Of a DNA stretch of 64,000 nt, positions 54,083-61,780 are shown in pieces. Both the position numbers and the translations under genes were made by a program. The notes under the pieces are model-generated. The model ran no database searches, was not told the origin of the DNA, and was given only the letters and a program-made list of their open reading frames with translations. The stretch lies in contig JBCCHB010000046.1 of NCBI GenBank assembly GCA_039028975.1, forward strand, positions 38,466 through 102,465, read 5' to 3'. Origin of the DNA: JAHBNG01 sp039028975. GTDB lineage: Bacteria > Chloroflexota > Anaerolineae > Caldilineales > Caldilineaceae. Position 1 is the first letter of the stretch; each line of letters opens with the position of its first letter.

Positions 54083-54153
54083 TCGTATCGGCTGTATGAG
54101 ACGGTGCTCAGCTGAAATTCTCAATTTGCGCTTGATTAGGAGATGGATGCGCC

Positions 54154-54888
54154 ATGTTTTCTGTCGTGGCACTTTTTGCCGTTACGCTCTTCATACTAGC
54201 GTGGTTAAGTCATCAGATCAATCTGCGTTTTCAGATCTGTTTTATACAACTCACCGGCTCACCAGACCTAACGATCGTTCTGCTCTTCTTGCTTTTCATG
54301 CCGGGTGTGTTTGTTCACGAAATCGCTCACTGGGGGATGGCCCGTTTGTTGGGGTTACGTACGGGGAAGTTTAGTGTCTGGCCCAAGCGGAAAGGAAAGT
54401 ATATTCAGTTAGGCAGTGTGGCTGTTCAACAAGGGGGCGTATGGCTGGATAGCCTAGTTGGCATGGCCCCTTTGATTGTTGGCTCAATTCTGCTAGGTCT
54501 TATGAGCCATCGAATCTTTGGCGCTTATGAAATTACGAATGCATTGGCAGACGGCCAGCTAGAGATGGCCATAGAATCGTTCTTCTCTGCGTTTCAGCAG
54601 CAAGATGTAACAATCTGGATTTACCTCATTTTTGTCATTGGCAACGCCATGATGCCGAGTCTCTCTGATCGAGAGCCGATTAAGCCTTTGGTTCTATACC
54701 TTCTAATTGCTACTGTAGTCTATATTATTATCGGACTGCCTGCCGGACCTATCCAAGCCCTTTTTAACTGGATTGCCCCCTCTCTAGCTGATCTTGCCAG
54801 TGCATTTCTCTTTATCATCTTTATTGATATGGCTGCTCTAACCGGTCTGCTGGTTCTACAGTTATTGTCGAAACCGCGGTATGTTTAA
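54154..54888 (+). CDS. M50-like integral membrane protease (site-2 protease family)
   Basis: 244 residues with about six helices. PGVFVHEIAHWGMARLLGLR carries HExxH (His55-His59) at the end of the second hydrophobic segment. NAMMPSLSDREPIKPL in a later helix region matches the NxxPxxD-type third metal ligand of intramembrane M50 proteases. PDZ and stress-response domains are missing. Its gene follows the lipoprotein after 71 nt and is probably co-transcribed. A regulated-proteolysis or lipid-anchored surface role with the exosortase operon is speculative. Confidence 0.75.
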   Translation: MFSVVALFAVTLFILAWLSHQINLRFQICFIQLTGSPDLTIVLLFLLFMPGVFVHEIAHWGMARLLGLRTGKFSVWPKRKGKYIQLGSVAVQQGGVWLDSLVGMAPLIVGSILLGLMSHRIFGAYEITNALADGQLEMAIESFFSAFQQQDVTIWIYLIFVIGNAMMPSLSDREPIKPLVLYLLIATVVYIIIGLPAGPIQALFNWIAPSLADLASAFLFIIFIDMAALTGLLVLQLLSKPRYV

Positions 54889-55040
54889 CAAGTGGTATGT
54901 TTAACTATCAGTAGAACGCAATGTCAATGAGAGATGCTTAGGTCGCTCATGCTTGTTCCTTTGGGTACTCAGAACAGGCACTGAGCATTGACGAAAAGAT
55001 GCCATTGCAGTCTACTGACTATGTACACAAAGGAAAAATT

Positions 55041-55697
55041 ATGAACTACAAAGTCGTCAGCTTCAATTTGTGACCATGGGTCCAGCGCAGCGTGGCTGTG
55101 CTTAACGAGAAGGATGTGCCTTTTGAGATAGAGTATATCGATCTTCGTAACAAACCTGAGTGGTTTTTGGAAATATCCCCAACAGGCAAAGTTCCGGTTG
55201 TCCAAACGCCAGAGGGCGACACTCTCTTTGAGTCTGCCGTGATTAACGAGTATCTAGACGAGAGCCATGCTCCACATTTCATGCCAGATACACCCTTAGA
55301 ACGCGCGAATGACCGAATGTGGAGTGATTTTGTTACAGGGCTTTATGGGGACGTTTACCGCGGCTACAATGCGGAAGATGAAGAGGCAGCGAACCAAGCA
55401 TTTGATGGTATTCGTAATCGCCTGGCCCGACTGGAAGAAGAGGTTACAGGTCCTCTTTTCCGAGGTGACCACTTTACGTTGATCGATGCCACAGCCGCAC
55501 CGCCTTTTACTCGATTGGAGTGGATGGAACGCATTATCCCTGAAGCAGACTTCTTTGCTGATACACCAAAAGCAAAAGGCTGGAAAGAGGCGTTGCTAAG
55601 CCGAGAGAGTGTTAAAAATTCAGTCTTGCCCAATCTCTACGACATCTTTACGGAGCGTTTGCAGGGAGGAAGTAGCTGGCTAGGTAGTCGCTTGTAA
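55041..55697 (+). CDS. Glutathione S-transferase-like protein with an in-frame TGA at the active-site Cys position (candidate selenoprotein)
   Basis: From the ATG at 55041 (AGGA 7 nt upstream) the frame reads MNYKVVSFNL, TGA at 55071-55073, then PWVQRSVAVLNEKDVPFEIE and on to the stop at 55697. If the TGA is read through, the product is 218 residues. It has the thioredoxin-fold N-domain (VVSFNL-x-PWVQR, EYIDLRNKPEWFLEISPTGK, VPVV, LFESAVINEYLDE) and the helical C-domain. The TGA stands where relatives have the active-site Cys (FNLCPWVQR), and a stem-loop at 55084-55102 follows. The frame has no other interruption. A gene starting at the internal GTG 55092 would lose the first beta strand and active site. 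Alternatives are a nonsense mutation or sequencing error. Confidence 0.72.
55071..55102 (+). promoter_or_regulatory. Candidate bacterial SECIS element with UGA codon
   Basis: The TGA at 55071-55073 is followed by a 10-nt spacer, a 7-bp stem AGCGCAG (55084-55090) and CTGTGCT (55096-55102), one pair being G-U, and a five-base apical loop CGTGG (55091-55095). The loop begins 17 nt after the TGA and has G as its second base, within the reported range and rule for bacterial SECIS elements. Folding was judged by eye. Confidence 0.55.
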
Positions 55698-55721
55698 AGG
55701 CGTATGTTCAACATATACTTC

Positions 55722-55800
55722 GCCAGAAAAGTCTTGTCCCGACTTTTGCCCCGCGCACGCTGGGAGACTCCAAGAAGGGAGGACGGAACTTTTCTGGCCA
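55722..55800. repeat. Family A palindromic element, copy A3
   Basis: 79 bp with arms GCCAGAAAAGTCTTGTCCC and GGACGGAACTTTTCTGGCCA. It lies between the convergent GST-like and cdsA genes, 24 nt after the GST stop, where it could end both transcripts. Confidence 0.82.
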
Positions 55801-55836
55801 CCTTGGATCGTTCGTTTAGAATGATCCAAATCGCTT

Positions 55837-56649
55837 TCAACTAAAGAATAGAGCGACGTGATAGATAAAGGGCAGTATAAATAAGAGGCTATCCATCCGG
55901 TCAAGCATGCCACCATGCCCAGGGAAGACGTTTCCACTGTCCTTTACACCGATCTGACGTTTGAGCATACTGATAGATAGATCGCCAAAGAGACCTAAGA
56001 TACCGCCTATCACGGCCAAGCCTGCAACAGCTTGTATGGAAATCTGAGCGAACGGAGGGAACAAAATCCAGTATAGCCCACTGATGATAGCGGCTACCAA
56101 TAAGCCCCCAATTGTACCCTCCCACGTCTTTTTAGGACTCAAACGCGGCCAGAGAAGGTGCCTGCCTAGGTATGTACCTGTGAAGTAAGCCGCCGTATCA
56201 TTCGCCCACGTGATGATAATGCCCAGTACCAACCACCAACGACCCGCATCCAGTAGCCGCAAAGCGACTACCTGCCCACCGAGGATGCCAATATATGCCG
56301 CGCCCCCTACTGTCACAAGCCACGAAAAAAGGGGGCGTTCATTTTGATAGAGGGTCCGTATATAAAGAGCGATCATCCCCCCTGTCATAATCGCTGTTAA
56401 GGATGGTGGGCCAGCTGGCAAGTAGTTGCCCCAAAGAGGATAAGCATAAAAGAGGACAAAGGAGGTGATCCAGAGCAACCCTAACCACCGAAGTGGCCTA
56501 AGTTCTGCTTTTTCCATCAGTGAATAGAACTCATATCCACCGCCCCAACACATAAGCAAAATGAGAACTGCGCTCCAGATTTCACTCCAAAGAATGATCG
56601 GGAGAATAATAGGTAGAGCAATGAGACCAACAAGAATGCGTTTACTCAC
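55837..56649 (-). CDS. cdsA: Phosphatidate cytidylyltransferase (CdsA)
   Basis: 270 residues with seven to eight helices. The C-terminal signature SMLKRQIGVKDSGNVFPGHG and GMLDRMDSLLF is the CTP:phosphatidate cytidylyltransferase motif (S-x-x-K-R-x4-K-D, then PGHGGxxDRxDS). WANDTAAYFTGTYLGRHLLW and LSPKKTWEGTIGG precede it. It makes CDP-diacylglycerol for phospholipid synthesis in the membrane. It is last in the rpsB-tsf-frr-uppS-cdsA series on this strand. Confidence 0.96.
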   Translation of the reverse strand: MSKRILVGLIALPIILPIILWSEIWSAVLILLMCWGGGYEFYSLMEKAELRPLRWLGLLWITSFVLFYAYPLWGNYLPAGPPSLTAIMTGGMIALYIRTLYQNERPLFSWLVTVGGAAYIGILGGQVVALRLLDAGRWWLVLGIIITWANDTAAYFTGTYLGRHLLWPRLSPKKTWEGTIGGLLVAAIISGLYWILFPPFAQISIQAVAGLAVIGGILGLFGDLSISMLKRQIGVKDSGNVFPGHGGMLDRMDSLLFILPFIYHVALFFS

Positions 56650-56690
56650 GTAGAGTAGTCCGATATTATCTCACTAAGATCTATTTATTG

Positions 56691-56775
56691 TATTCAGCTC
56701 CGTTTGAAAACCGTTGTTTGGTTACTTTTGTAGAGCTGTGGAAAAGTATGGTGTTCAAATCAATCCCCAGTATAG
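56691..56775. repeat. Family B palindromic element, copy B4
   Basis: 85 bp from TATTCAGCTCCGTTTGAAAACC to CAATCCCCAGTATAG, the most diverged copy. It lies in the gap between uppS and cdsA. Confidence 0.65.
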
Positions 56776-56855
56776 AAGATCGAATATCAATGCAAGACTC
56801 CTCTCTCCAGCGCCCTGCGCACCACTGCATGAGAAAAATGACATTTCGGACTATT

Positions 56856-57608
56856 TTATTTGTTTAACACACGTCCGAATCGTCGCTCTCTCTCGTTAAA
56901 TTCCGTTAGCGCCTTGAATAATTCTTGTTCATCGAAATCTGGCCAATATGTCGGAGTTGAATAATACTCTGCATAGGCTGCTTGCCAGATTAAGAAGTTG
57001 CTAAGCCTCCATTCACCACCGGTTCGTACAATCAGATCAGGGTCAGCCAAATCATCGGTGTAGAGGTAGCGACTAAATTGCTCTTCAGTTAGCTCCTCTG
57101 GACTTAGTTTTTCACTTAGAATTTGCCGTACGGCATCGAGTATTTCTGCGCGTCCGCCATAGTTGAATGCAACATTCAGCACAATTGTGTCATTGTCTTT
57201 GGTTACGTCCAGCGCGTGTCGAATCTGCTTTTGCAGTGATTGACTGATTCCATGCATACGGCCGCTATGGCGAATCTGTACACCATTTTCATGGAGTTCA
57301 CCTAGTTGCCGCCTAATAGTCAACCCTAATAAACGCATCAATCCATTGACTTCATCCTCGGGGCGATTCCAATTTTCGGTTGAAAAGGCATAGATGGTCA
57401 GGGCTTTGATTCCTAGCCGCGTGCAAGATTCCAGTACTGGCCGGATATTGTCCACGCCACGCTGATGTCCAGCTAATCTAGGGAGTCCCCTTTGCTGCGC
57501 CCATCGACCGTTTCCATCCATGATGATACCAATATGGTTCGGAATTTTCGGAAATTCGGGGAGTTCAGGGGTTGAATCTTCTGTCCCAGAATATATCTTT
57601 GCGATCAT
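56856..57608 (-). CDS. uppS: Undecaprenyl diphosphate synthase (UppS)
   Basis: 250 residues from the ATG at 57608, which has AGGAG 5 nt upstream; the longer frame to 57710 translates a family A repeat. HIGIIMDGNGRWAQQRGLPR-LAGH is the catalytic Asp/P-loop signature, TIYAFSTENWNRPEDEVNGL and LNVAFNYGGRAEI follow, and DLIVRTGGEWRLSNFLIWQA-AYAEYY ends the family pattern. It makes the C55 lipid carrier for cell-wall and polysaccharide synthesis. Confidence 0.97.
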   Translation of the reverse strand: MIAKIYSGTEDSTPELPEFPKIPNHIGIIMDGNGRWAQQRGLPRLAGHQRGVDNIRPVLESCTRLGIKALTIYAFSTENWNRPEDEVNGLMRLLGLTIRRQLGELHENGVQIRHSGRMHGISQSLQKQIRHALDVTKDNDTIVLNVAFNYGGRAEILDAVRQILSEKLSPEELTEEQFSRYLYTDDLADPDLIVRTGGEWRLSNFLIWQAAYAEYYSTPTYWPDFDEQELFKALTEFNERERRFGRVLNK

Positions 57609-57658
57609 ACATACTCCTATGTCAAAAAAAGCACGAATACCCTTCGCCAGTATAGTAT

Positions 57659-57737
57659 GCCAGAAGAGTTTTGCCCCAACTTTTGTCCGATGTACTCTCG
57701 GAAGTCCCAAAAAGAGAGGACAAGATTTTCCTGGCCA
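57659..57737. repeat. Family A palindromic element, copy A4
   Basis: 79 bp with arms GCCAGAAGAGTTTTGCCCC and GGACAAGATTTTCCTGGCCA. It begins 9 nt after the frr stop and 50 nt before the uppS start on the same operon. Confidence 0.75.
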
Positions 57738-57746
57738 CCTACAATA

Positions 57747-58304
57747 CTAGATAGTCATAACCTCTGCTTCTTTAGCCTTAGCCCTCTCATCAATTGTTTT
57801 AATCACTTCGTTTGTAAGGGCCTGTACCTTATCCTGGCCATCATGTAGCTCATCTTCTGAGATCATGCTCTCTCTCTCCATCTCGCGCAAATCACTAATA
57901 ATATCACGCCGAATATTGCGTACCGCCACTCGCCCATCTTCAGCCCTTTGGGATACCTGTTTGGTTATCTGGCGTCTTCTTTCCTCAGTGAGTGGGGGAA
58001 TGATCAATCGAATCTGTTTCCCATCGCTATTTGGGTTTATTCCTAGATCGGAGCTTAAAATTGTCTTTTCGATTAGTGAGATATCAGTTGGGCTAAACGG
58101 ACGGATCAATAGCTGATCTGCTTCTGGAGTAGAGATTGCCGCTAGTTGTAAAAGAGGGGTGGGGGTTCCAAAGTAATCTACAGATAACCGATCGACTAGG
58201 CTTGGTGACGCCCTCCCTGTACGGATAGATGCTAGATCCGTATTTAGGGAATCTATGGACTTATTCATTCGTTCTTGGGCATCCTCGAGGAGCTCACTTA
58301 GCAT
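57747..58304 (-). CDS. frr: Ribosome recycling factor (Frr)
   Basis: 185 residues from ATG 58304, the usual RRF length; a longer frame to 58388 is rejected. DAQERMNKSIDSLNTDLASI, RTGRASPSLVDRLSVDYFGT, PTPLLQLAAISTPEADQLLI and IRLIIPPLTEERRRQITKQV are diagnostic. It dissociates post-termination ribosomes with EF-G. In many bacteria pyrH lies between tsf and frr; here it does not. Confidence 0.97.
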   Translation of the reverse strand: MLSELLEDAQERMNKSIDSLNTDLASIRTGRASPSLVDRLSVDYFGTPTPLLQLAAISTPEADQLLIRPFSPTDISLIEKTILSSDLGINPNSDGKQIRLIIPPLTEERRRQITKQVSQRAEDGRVAVRNIRRDIISDLREMERESMISEDELHDGQDKVQALTNEVIKTIDERAKAKEAEVMTI

Positions 58305-58636
58305 AATCTTTACCCCTTCCTTTCCATCGAAGTAGTATTGGATATAATCTTTGCCTCTTCCCGGCCTAATTGTCAAGAGAAACTGCATCTCTGACTTTGG
58401 TAGGGATTGGAAAGAGACGTAGGGCCTTATGTTTTTACAAACAGAACTGAATCTGGGTGATAAGAATAGAAGACTCCCTATTGTATCAAATGATTAGCAT
58501 AGATTAAAAACAACGGCAATGCCGCTATGCAATGCTTGCTTTACTTCATCGAATTGTCGGTGCAATTTTAATATGACCTTGCCCAACTGGAGAGATCAGA
58601 GAGTAACGATTTTGTCTACAAAAATCAACAAAATAA
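58305..58636. other. Gene-free stretch upstream of frr
   Basis: Includes the frr leader (AAGGGG about 8 nt before the ATG). I see no gene here; in particular no uridylate kinase (pyrH) frame. Confidence 0.5.
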
Positions 58637-58668
58637 AATACCCAGCCAAACATTCTTGGCTGGGTATT
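58637..58668 (-). terminator. Rho-independent terminator after tsf
   Basis: AATACCCAGCCAA (58637-58649), loop ACATTC, TTGGCTGGGTATT (58656-58668): a perfect 13-bp stem with a T-rich continuation on the minus strand. It lies 20 nt after the tsf stop and isolates frr transcription. Confidence 0.9.
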
Positions 58669-58687
58669 CACATAGGAAGTAAAATCG

Positions 58688-59284
58688 TTATTCGCCGATC
58701 GCTAAGCGTTCGAATCGACCGATTTGGATATTCTCTCCAAGTGATGCAATACTATCCGTAATCAGTGACTGAATTGTCTTATCAGGGTCACGAACGAACT
58801 GCTGCTCTAGTAGACAATTTTCACCATACCACTTTTGTAGCTTGCCCTCAATAATGCGATCAACAATATGATCGGGCTTCCCACTGCTTGCTTCCTGCTC
58901 TTTGTAGATCTCTTTCTCTTTGGCTACTACTTCTTCAGGAACATCATCTCTACTTGTATAAAGCGGACTAGCTGCCACAATGTGCATAGCAATATCGCGC
59001 GAAAGCTGTTGAAATTGATCGGTGCGGGCAACAAAATCTGTCTCGCAATTGATTTGCACCATTCCGGCAACCTTGCTTCCCTGATGAATATAGGTTCCAA
59101 TGATACCTTCGGTCGCTTCTCTGCCAGACTTTTTCTCTGCCGCAGCTAACCCTTTTTTGCGGAGGGCATCTGAAGCTGCTTCGAAGTCACCATCGCTCTC
59201 TACCAATGCTTTTTTTACATCTAAAACACCCGCGTTTGTGGCAGCACGAAGCTCTTTAACCATTTGTGCAGTAATTTCTGCCAT
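58688..59284 (-). CDS. tsf: Elongation factor Ts (short form)
   Basis: 198 residues. MAEITAQMVKELRAATNAGV, LDVKKALVESDGDFEAASDA-LRKKGL and VAGMVQINCETDFVARTDQF are the EF-Ts N-terminal and core signature (TDFVAR). The protein lacks most of the second subdomain of the 280-aa E. coli form, as in cyanobacteria, Thermus and Chloroflexi. It recycles EF-Tu-GDP. Strong RBS AGAGGTGACAT. Confidence 0.97.
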   Translation of the reverse strand: MAEITAQMVKELRAATNAGVLDVKKALVESDGDFEAASDALRKKGLAAAEKKSGREATEGIIGTYIHQGSKVAGMVQINCETDFVARTDQFQQLSRDIAMHIVAASPLYTSRDDVPEEVVAKEKEIYKEQEASSGKPDHIVDRIIEGKLQKWYGENCLLEQQFVRDPDKTIQSLITDSIASLGENIQIGRFERLAIGE

Positions 59285-59664
59285 ATGTCACCTCTGTAGA
59301 CATGATATATTTGCGTTTGATTTTACGCGCAGTCTCAATAAACTGCGTATAGTCAATAAATATTGGGCGAAAAGATATCAACCTCTAGTAACCACAATAA
59401 TTAACTTCATCTATATGAATGACTTAACTATCTTCGGAAGATATCAATTCTTCTTAATAAAGTACGATTTTGAACTATAGATTCCAAAATAACCATTTCC
59501 GCTATGATGGCGCATAGCACATACTTCGTGTTCGGTTACAGATGCGTAGCGTCCTCAACGGATTAAACCGGGTTCCATAGATTTCTTTCTCAATTTGTAG
59601 AATTTACAGAACCTGCTGACGAAAATTTCTTTCTGAAAAACTATGTGACAACGCACAGTGCAGA
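59285..59664. other. Gene-free stretch between tsf and rpsB
   Basis: 380 nt with no coding frame and no obvious terminator hairpin. It presumably holds the tsf promoter region. Confidence 0.45.
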
Positions 59665-60849
59665 CTAAGCAGGCACATTATCTCCATCCTTATTATCGGC
59701 AACGGCCCCGCTATCTCCACCATTGCTTACTGTGTCACCATCTCCCCCCGCACTGTCGGTGTCGCTTGCAGAAGTATCACTTGCTGAACTATCGCTTGAC
59801 ATAGTCTCGCTTACAGGAGCTTCGCTTACAGGAGCTTCGCTTACAGGAGCTTCGCTTACAGGAGCTTCGCTTACAGGAGCTTCGCTTACAGGAGCTTCGC
59901 TTACAGGAGCTTCGCTTACAGGAGCTTCACTTGCGGCAACTTCGCTGTTAGAAACTTCACTTACACTCGTATCGTTCCTATCGTTGCTGCTACCATCCTG
60001 CTCAGCGCCTGTCGCTTCTGCACCTGTCGCACTGCCCTGCTCTTCCGCGTTGCTCGCACCTTCTTCAGTGTCACGCAGTCTTGCTATGGTGCTAGGCCCA
60101 AGGTACTGTTCCATCCCTTTCAAGTCAGAGGCACTCACTTGGCCTGTATCGGCTAAGTCCACCTCACGCAGTCGACGACCTTCCTCAATTGCATTCGCCA
60201 TTACACTAACAATCAATTTAACTGAGCGAATGGCATCGTCATTACAAGGAATCACATGAGCAACTGGATCTGGGTCCGAATTTGTATCCACCATTCCAAC
60301 AATAGGAACCTTCAATTTGCTCGCTTCACTCACGGCAAGGGCTTCCATATGTACATCAACGATGAATATGTATTCGGGCATCTTCTCCATGATCTTTAAA
60401 CCACCAAGCCGGCGATTTAACTTTTCAATCTCACGAGTAATATCCAATTGCTCTTTCTTCGTTAGGTTGCGGAACTCTCCTGCATCCCAACGACGTTCTA
60501 ATTTAAGAAGATAGTCAATTCGCTGCTTGATCGTCGCCCAATTGGTCATCGTACCGCCCAGCCAACGTATATTGACGTAAGGCATTCCGCAACGTTCTGC
60601 TTCTTCACGTACAACAGCCTGTGCTTGACGTTTGGTTCCTACAAAAAGAACCATACCACCTTTGGCCGCCGTGTTGCGGAACTCTTCATATATCTTCTCA
60701 ATTTGCAGTAAAGTCTGCTGTAGGTCAATAATATGAATCCCGCTCCGTTCTGTAAAGATAAACGGTCGCATTTTGGGATTCCAACGACGGGTCCGATGGC
60801 CAAAGTGTACACCGGCTTCTAACAGCTGTTTCATAGAAATAACGGACAT
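59665..60849 (-). CDS. rpsB: Ribosomal protein S2 with a long acidic repeat tail
   Basis: 394 residues. The first 235 are canonical uS2: MKQLLEAGVHFGHRTRRWNP, VNIRWLGGTMTNWATI, RRLGGLKIMEKMPEYIFIVD, PIVGMVDTNSDPDPVAHVIP-CNDDAIRSV. TGGAGG lies 4 nt before the ATG. After about residue 245 comes a tail of roughly 140 residues: low-complexity Ala/Glu/Ser, eight consecutive SEAPV units (307-346) and an Asp/Ser/Gly-rich end. Most S2 proteins are 230-270 residues. The tail is probably disordered and acidic. Confidence 0.96.
   Translation of the reverse strand: MSVISMKQLLEAGVHFGHRTRRWNPKMRPFIFTERSGIHIIDLQQTLLQIEKIYEEFRNTAAKGGMVLFVGTKRQAQAVVREEAERCGMPYVNIRWLGGTMTNWATIKQRIDYLLKLERRWDAGEFRNLTKKEQLDITREIEKLNRRLGGLKIMEKMPEYIFIVDVHMEALAVSEASKLKVPIVGMVDTNSDPDPVAHVIPCNDDAIRSVKLIVSVMANAIEEGRRLREVDLADTGQVSASDLKGMEQYLGPSTIARLRDTEEGASNAEEQGSATGAEATGAEQDGSSNDRNDTSVSEVSNSEVAASEAPVSEAPVSEAPVSEAPVSEAPVSEAPVSEAPVSEAPVSETMSSDSSASDTSASDTDSAGGDGDTVSNGGDSGAVADNKDGDNVPA
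59812..59931. repeat. 15-bp tandem repeat in rpsB (eight copies)
   Basis: Eight units of 15 bp (plus strand reading TACAGGAGCTTCGCT in phase-shifted form) encode SEAPV x 8 in the S2 tail. Units are nearly identical, which points to recent slippage expansion. This is coding sequence, not a CRISPR. Confidence 0.95.
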
Positions 60850-61044
60850 TTTGCCTCCAAAAACAGGGTTTTTCTTCCGCTTCGTTCAACCCAAGAATAG
60901 ACTGTACTGCTTTTGTATAACAATACAGCACCCGATTCACTGGTCCTGAAGCGTGTTTGATTGACTTCAATAAATCATTGCTAAATACCAATTGCTAATA
61001 ATATCACAACAGTAGGTACTTCTTCAAAAATTCCTCTGTAAATT

Positions 61045-61758
61045 CTATTCATCTGAGTTGAAATCTACAAAACGATAGCCTAATCCCCGTTCTGTAAATA
61101 TATATTGCGGCTTGGCCACGTCTGGCTCAATTTTTTTGCGTAGATAGTTGATGTAAAGACGGAGCAGATGGTTGTCATTAAGGTACTCATGTCCCCATAC
61201 TTTCGTTAGTAGGGTTTCGTGGGGAACAACCCAGCCAGCGTTTTGGATCAACTGATAGAGCAGCCGATACTCTGTTGGGCGCAGGCTCATTCTTTGCTCA
61301 TCAACGATAACATCCCTCCGTTGCAAATCAACCTGCAAGCGGTCATCGATTTTGATGATCTGTATCTCTGGGCGGCTAGTCTGTTCAAATCGGCGTAAGA
61401 CTGCTCGGATCCGACTTGAAAGTTCTCGTGGACTAAATGGTTTTGTTACGTAGTCATCAGCACCAAGATCTAGCCCCTTGATGCGATCCTCTTCATCAGA
61501 ACGTACCGTGAGCATGATAACTGCGGCCTCGCTGATTTCTCGCAGTCTCTTCAGAGTAGTGAAACCATCCATGCCAGGCATTTCAACATCAAGAAGGACG
61601 AGATCGGGGTTGTAGTCCCGTACCTTTTCCAGCGCCGCATATCCATCATTGGCCGTTATTGTAATATATCCTTCCAGATCTAGATTCATTTCAACAAACT
61701 GCACCATTCTAGGCTCGTCGTCGACAATTAGAATCTGCTGGTTTGACTGTTCCGACAT
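61045..61758 (-). CDS. Two-component response regulator, OmpR/PhoB family
   Basis: 237 residues. Receiver domain: ILIVDDEPRMVQFVEM (acid pair 13-14), LVLLDVEMPGMDG (phospho-acceptor Asp57), VIMLTVRSDEE and DDYVTKPFSPRE (switch Lys). The C-terminal winged helix is RDVIVDEQRMSLRPTEYRLL and LRLYINYLRKKIEPD...RGLGYRF. No histidine kinase gene is adjacent, so it is an orphan regulator here. Its target is unknown. Confidence 0.95.
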   Translation of the reverse strand: MSEQSNQQILIVDDEPRMVQFVEMNLDLEGYITITANDGYAALEKVRDYNPDLVLLDVEMPGMDGFTTLKRLREISEAAVIMLTVRSDEEDRIKGLDLGADDYVTKPFSPRELSSRIRAVLRRFEQTSRPEIQIIKIDDRLQVDLQRRDVIVDEQRMSLRPTEYRLLYQLIQNAGWVVPHETLLTKVWGHEYLNDNHLLRLYINYLRKKIEPDVAKPQYIFTERGLGYRFVDFNSDE

Positions 61759-61780
61759 ATTCTTCTCTTTACATATTCAT

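Noticed and set aside
57609..57710. N-terminal extension of UppS
   Set aside because: It translates the family A4 repeat; a strong Shine-Dalgarno and the usual length support the ATG at 57608.
59723..60259. Plus-strand open frame with repeated SLTGA units; also a possible CRISPR-like tandem array
   Set aside because: It is the antisense of the SEAPV repeat in rpsB. The repeats are contiguous 15-mers without spacers, so it is not a CRISPR.
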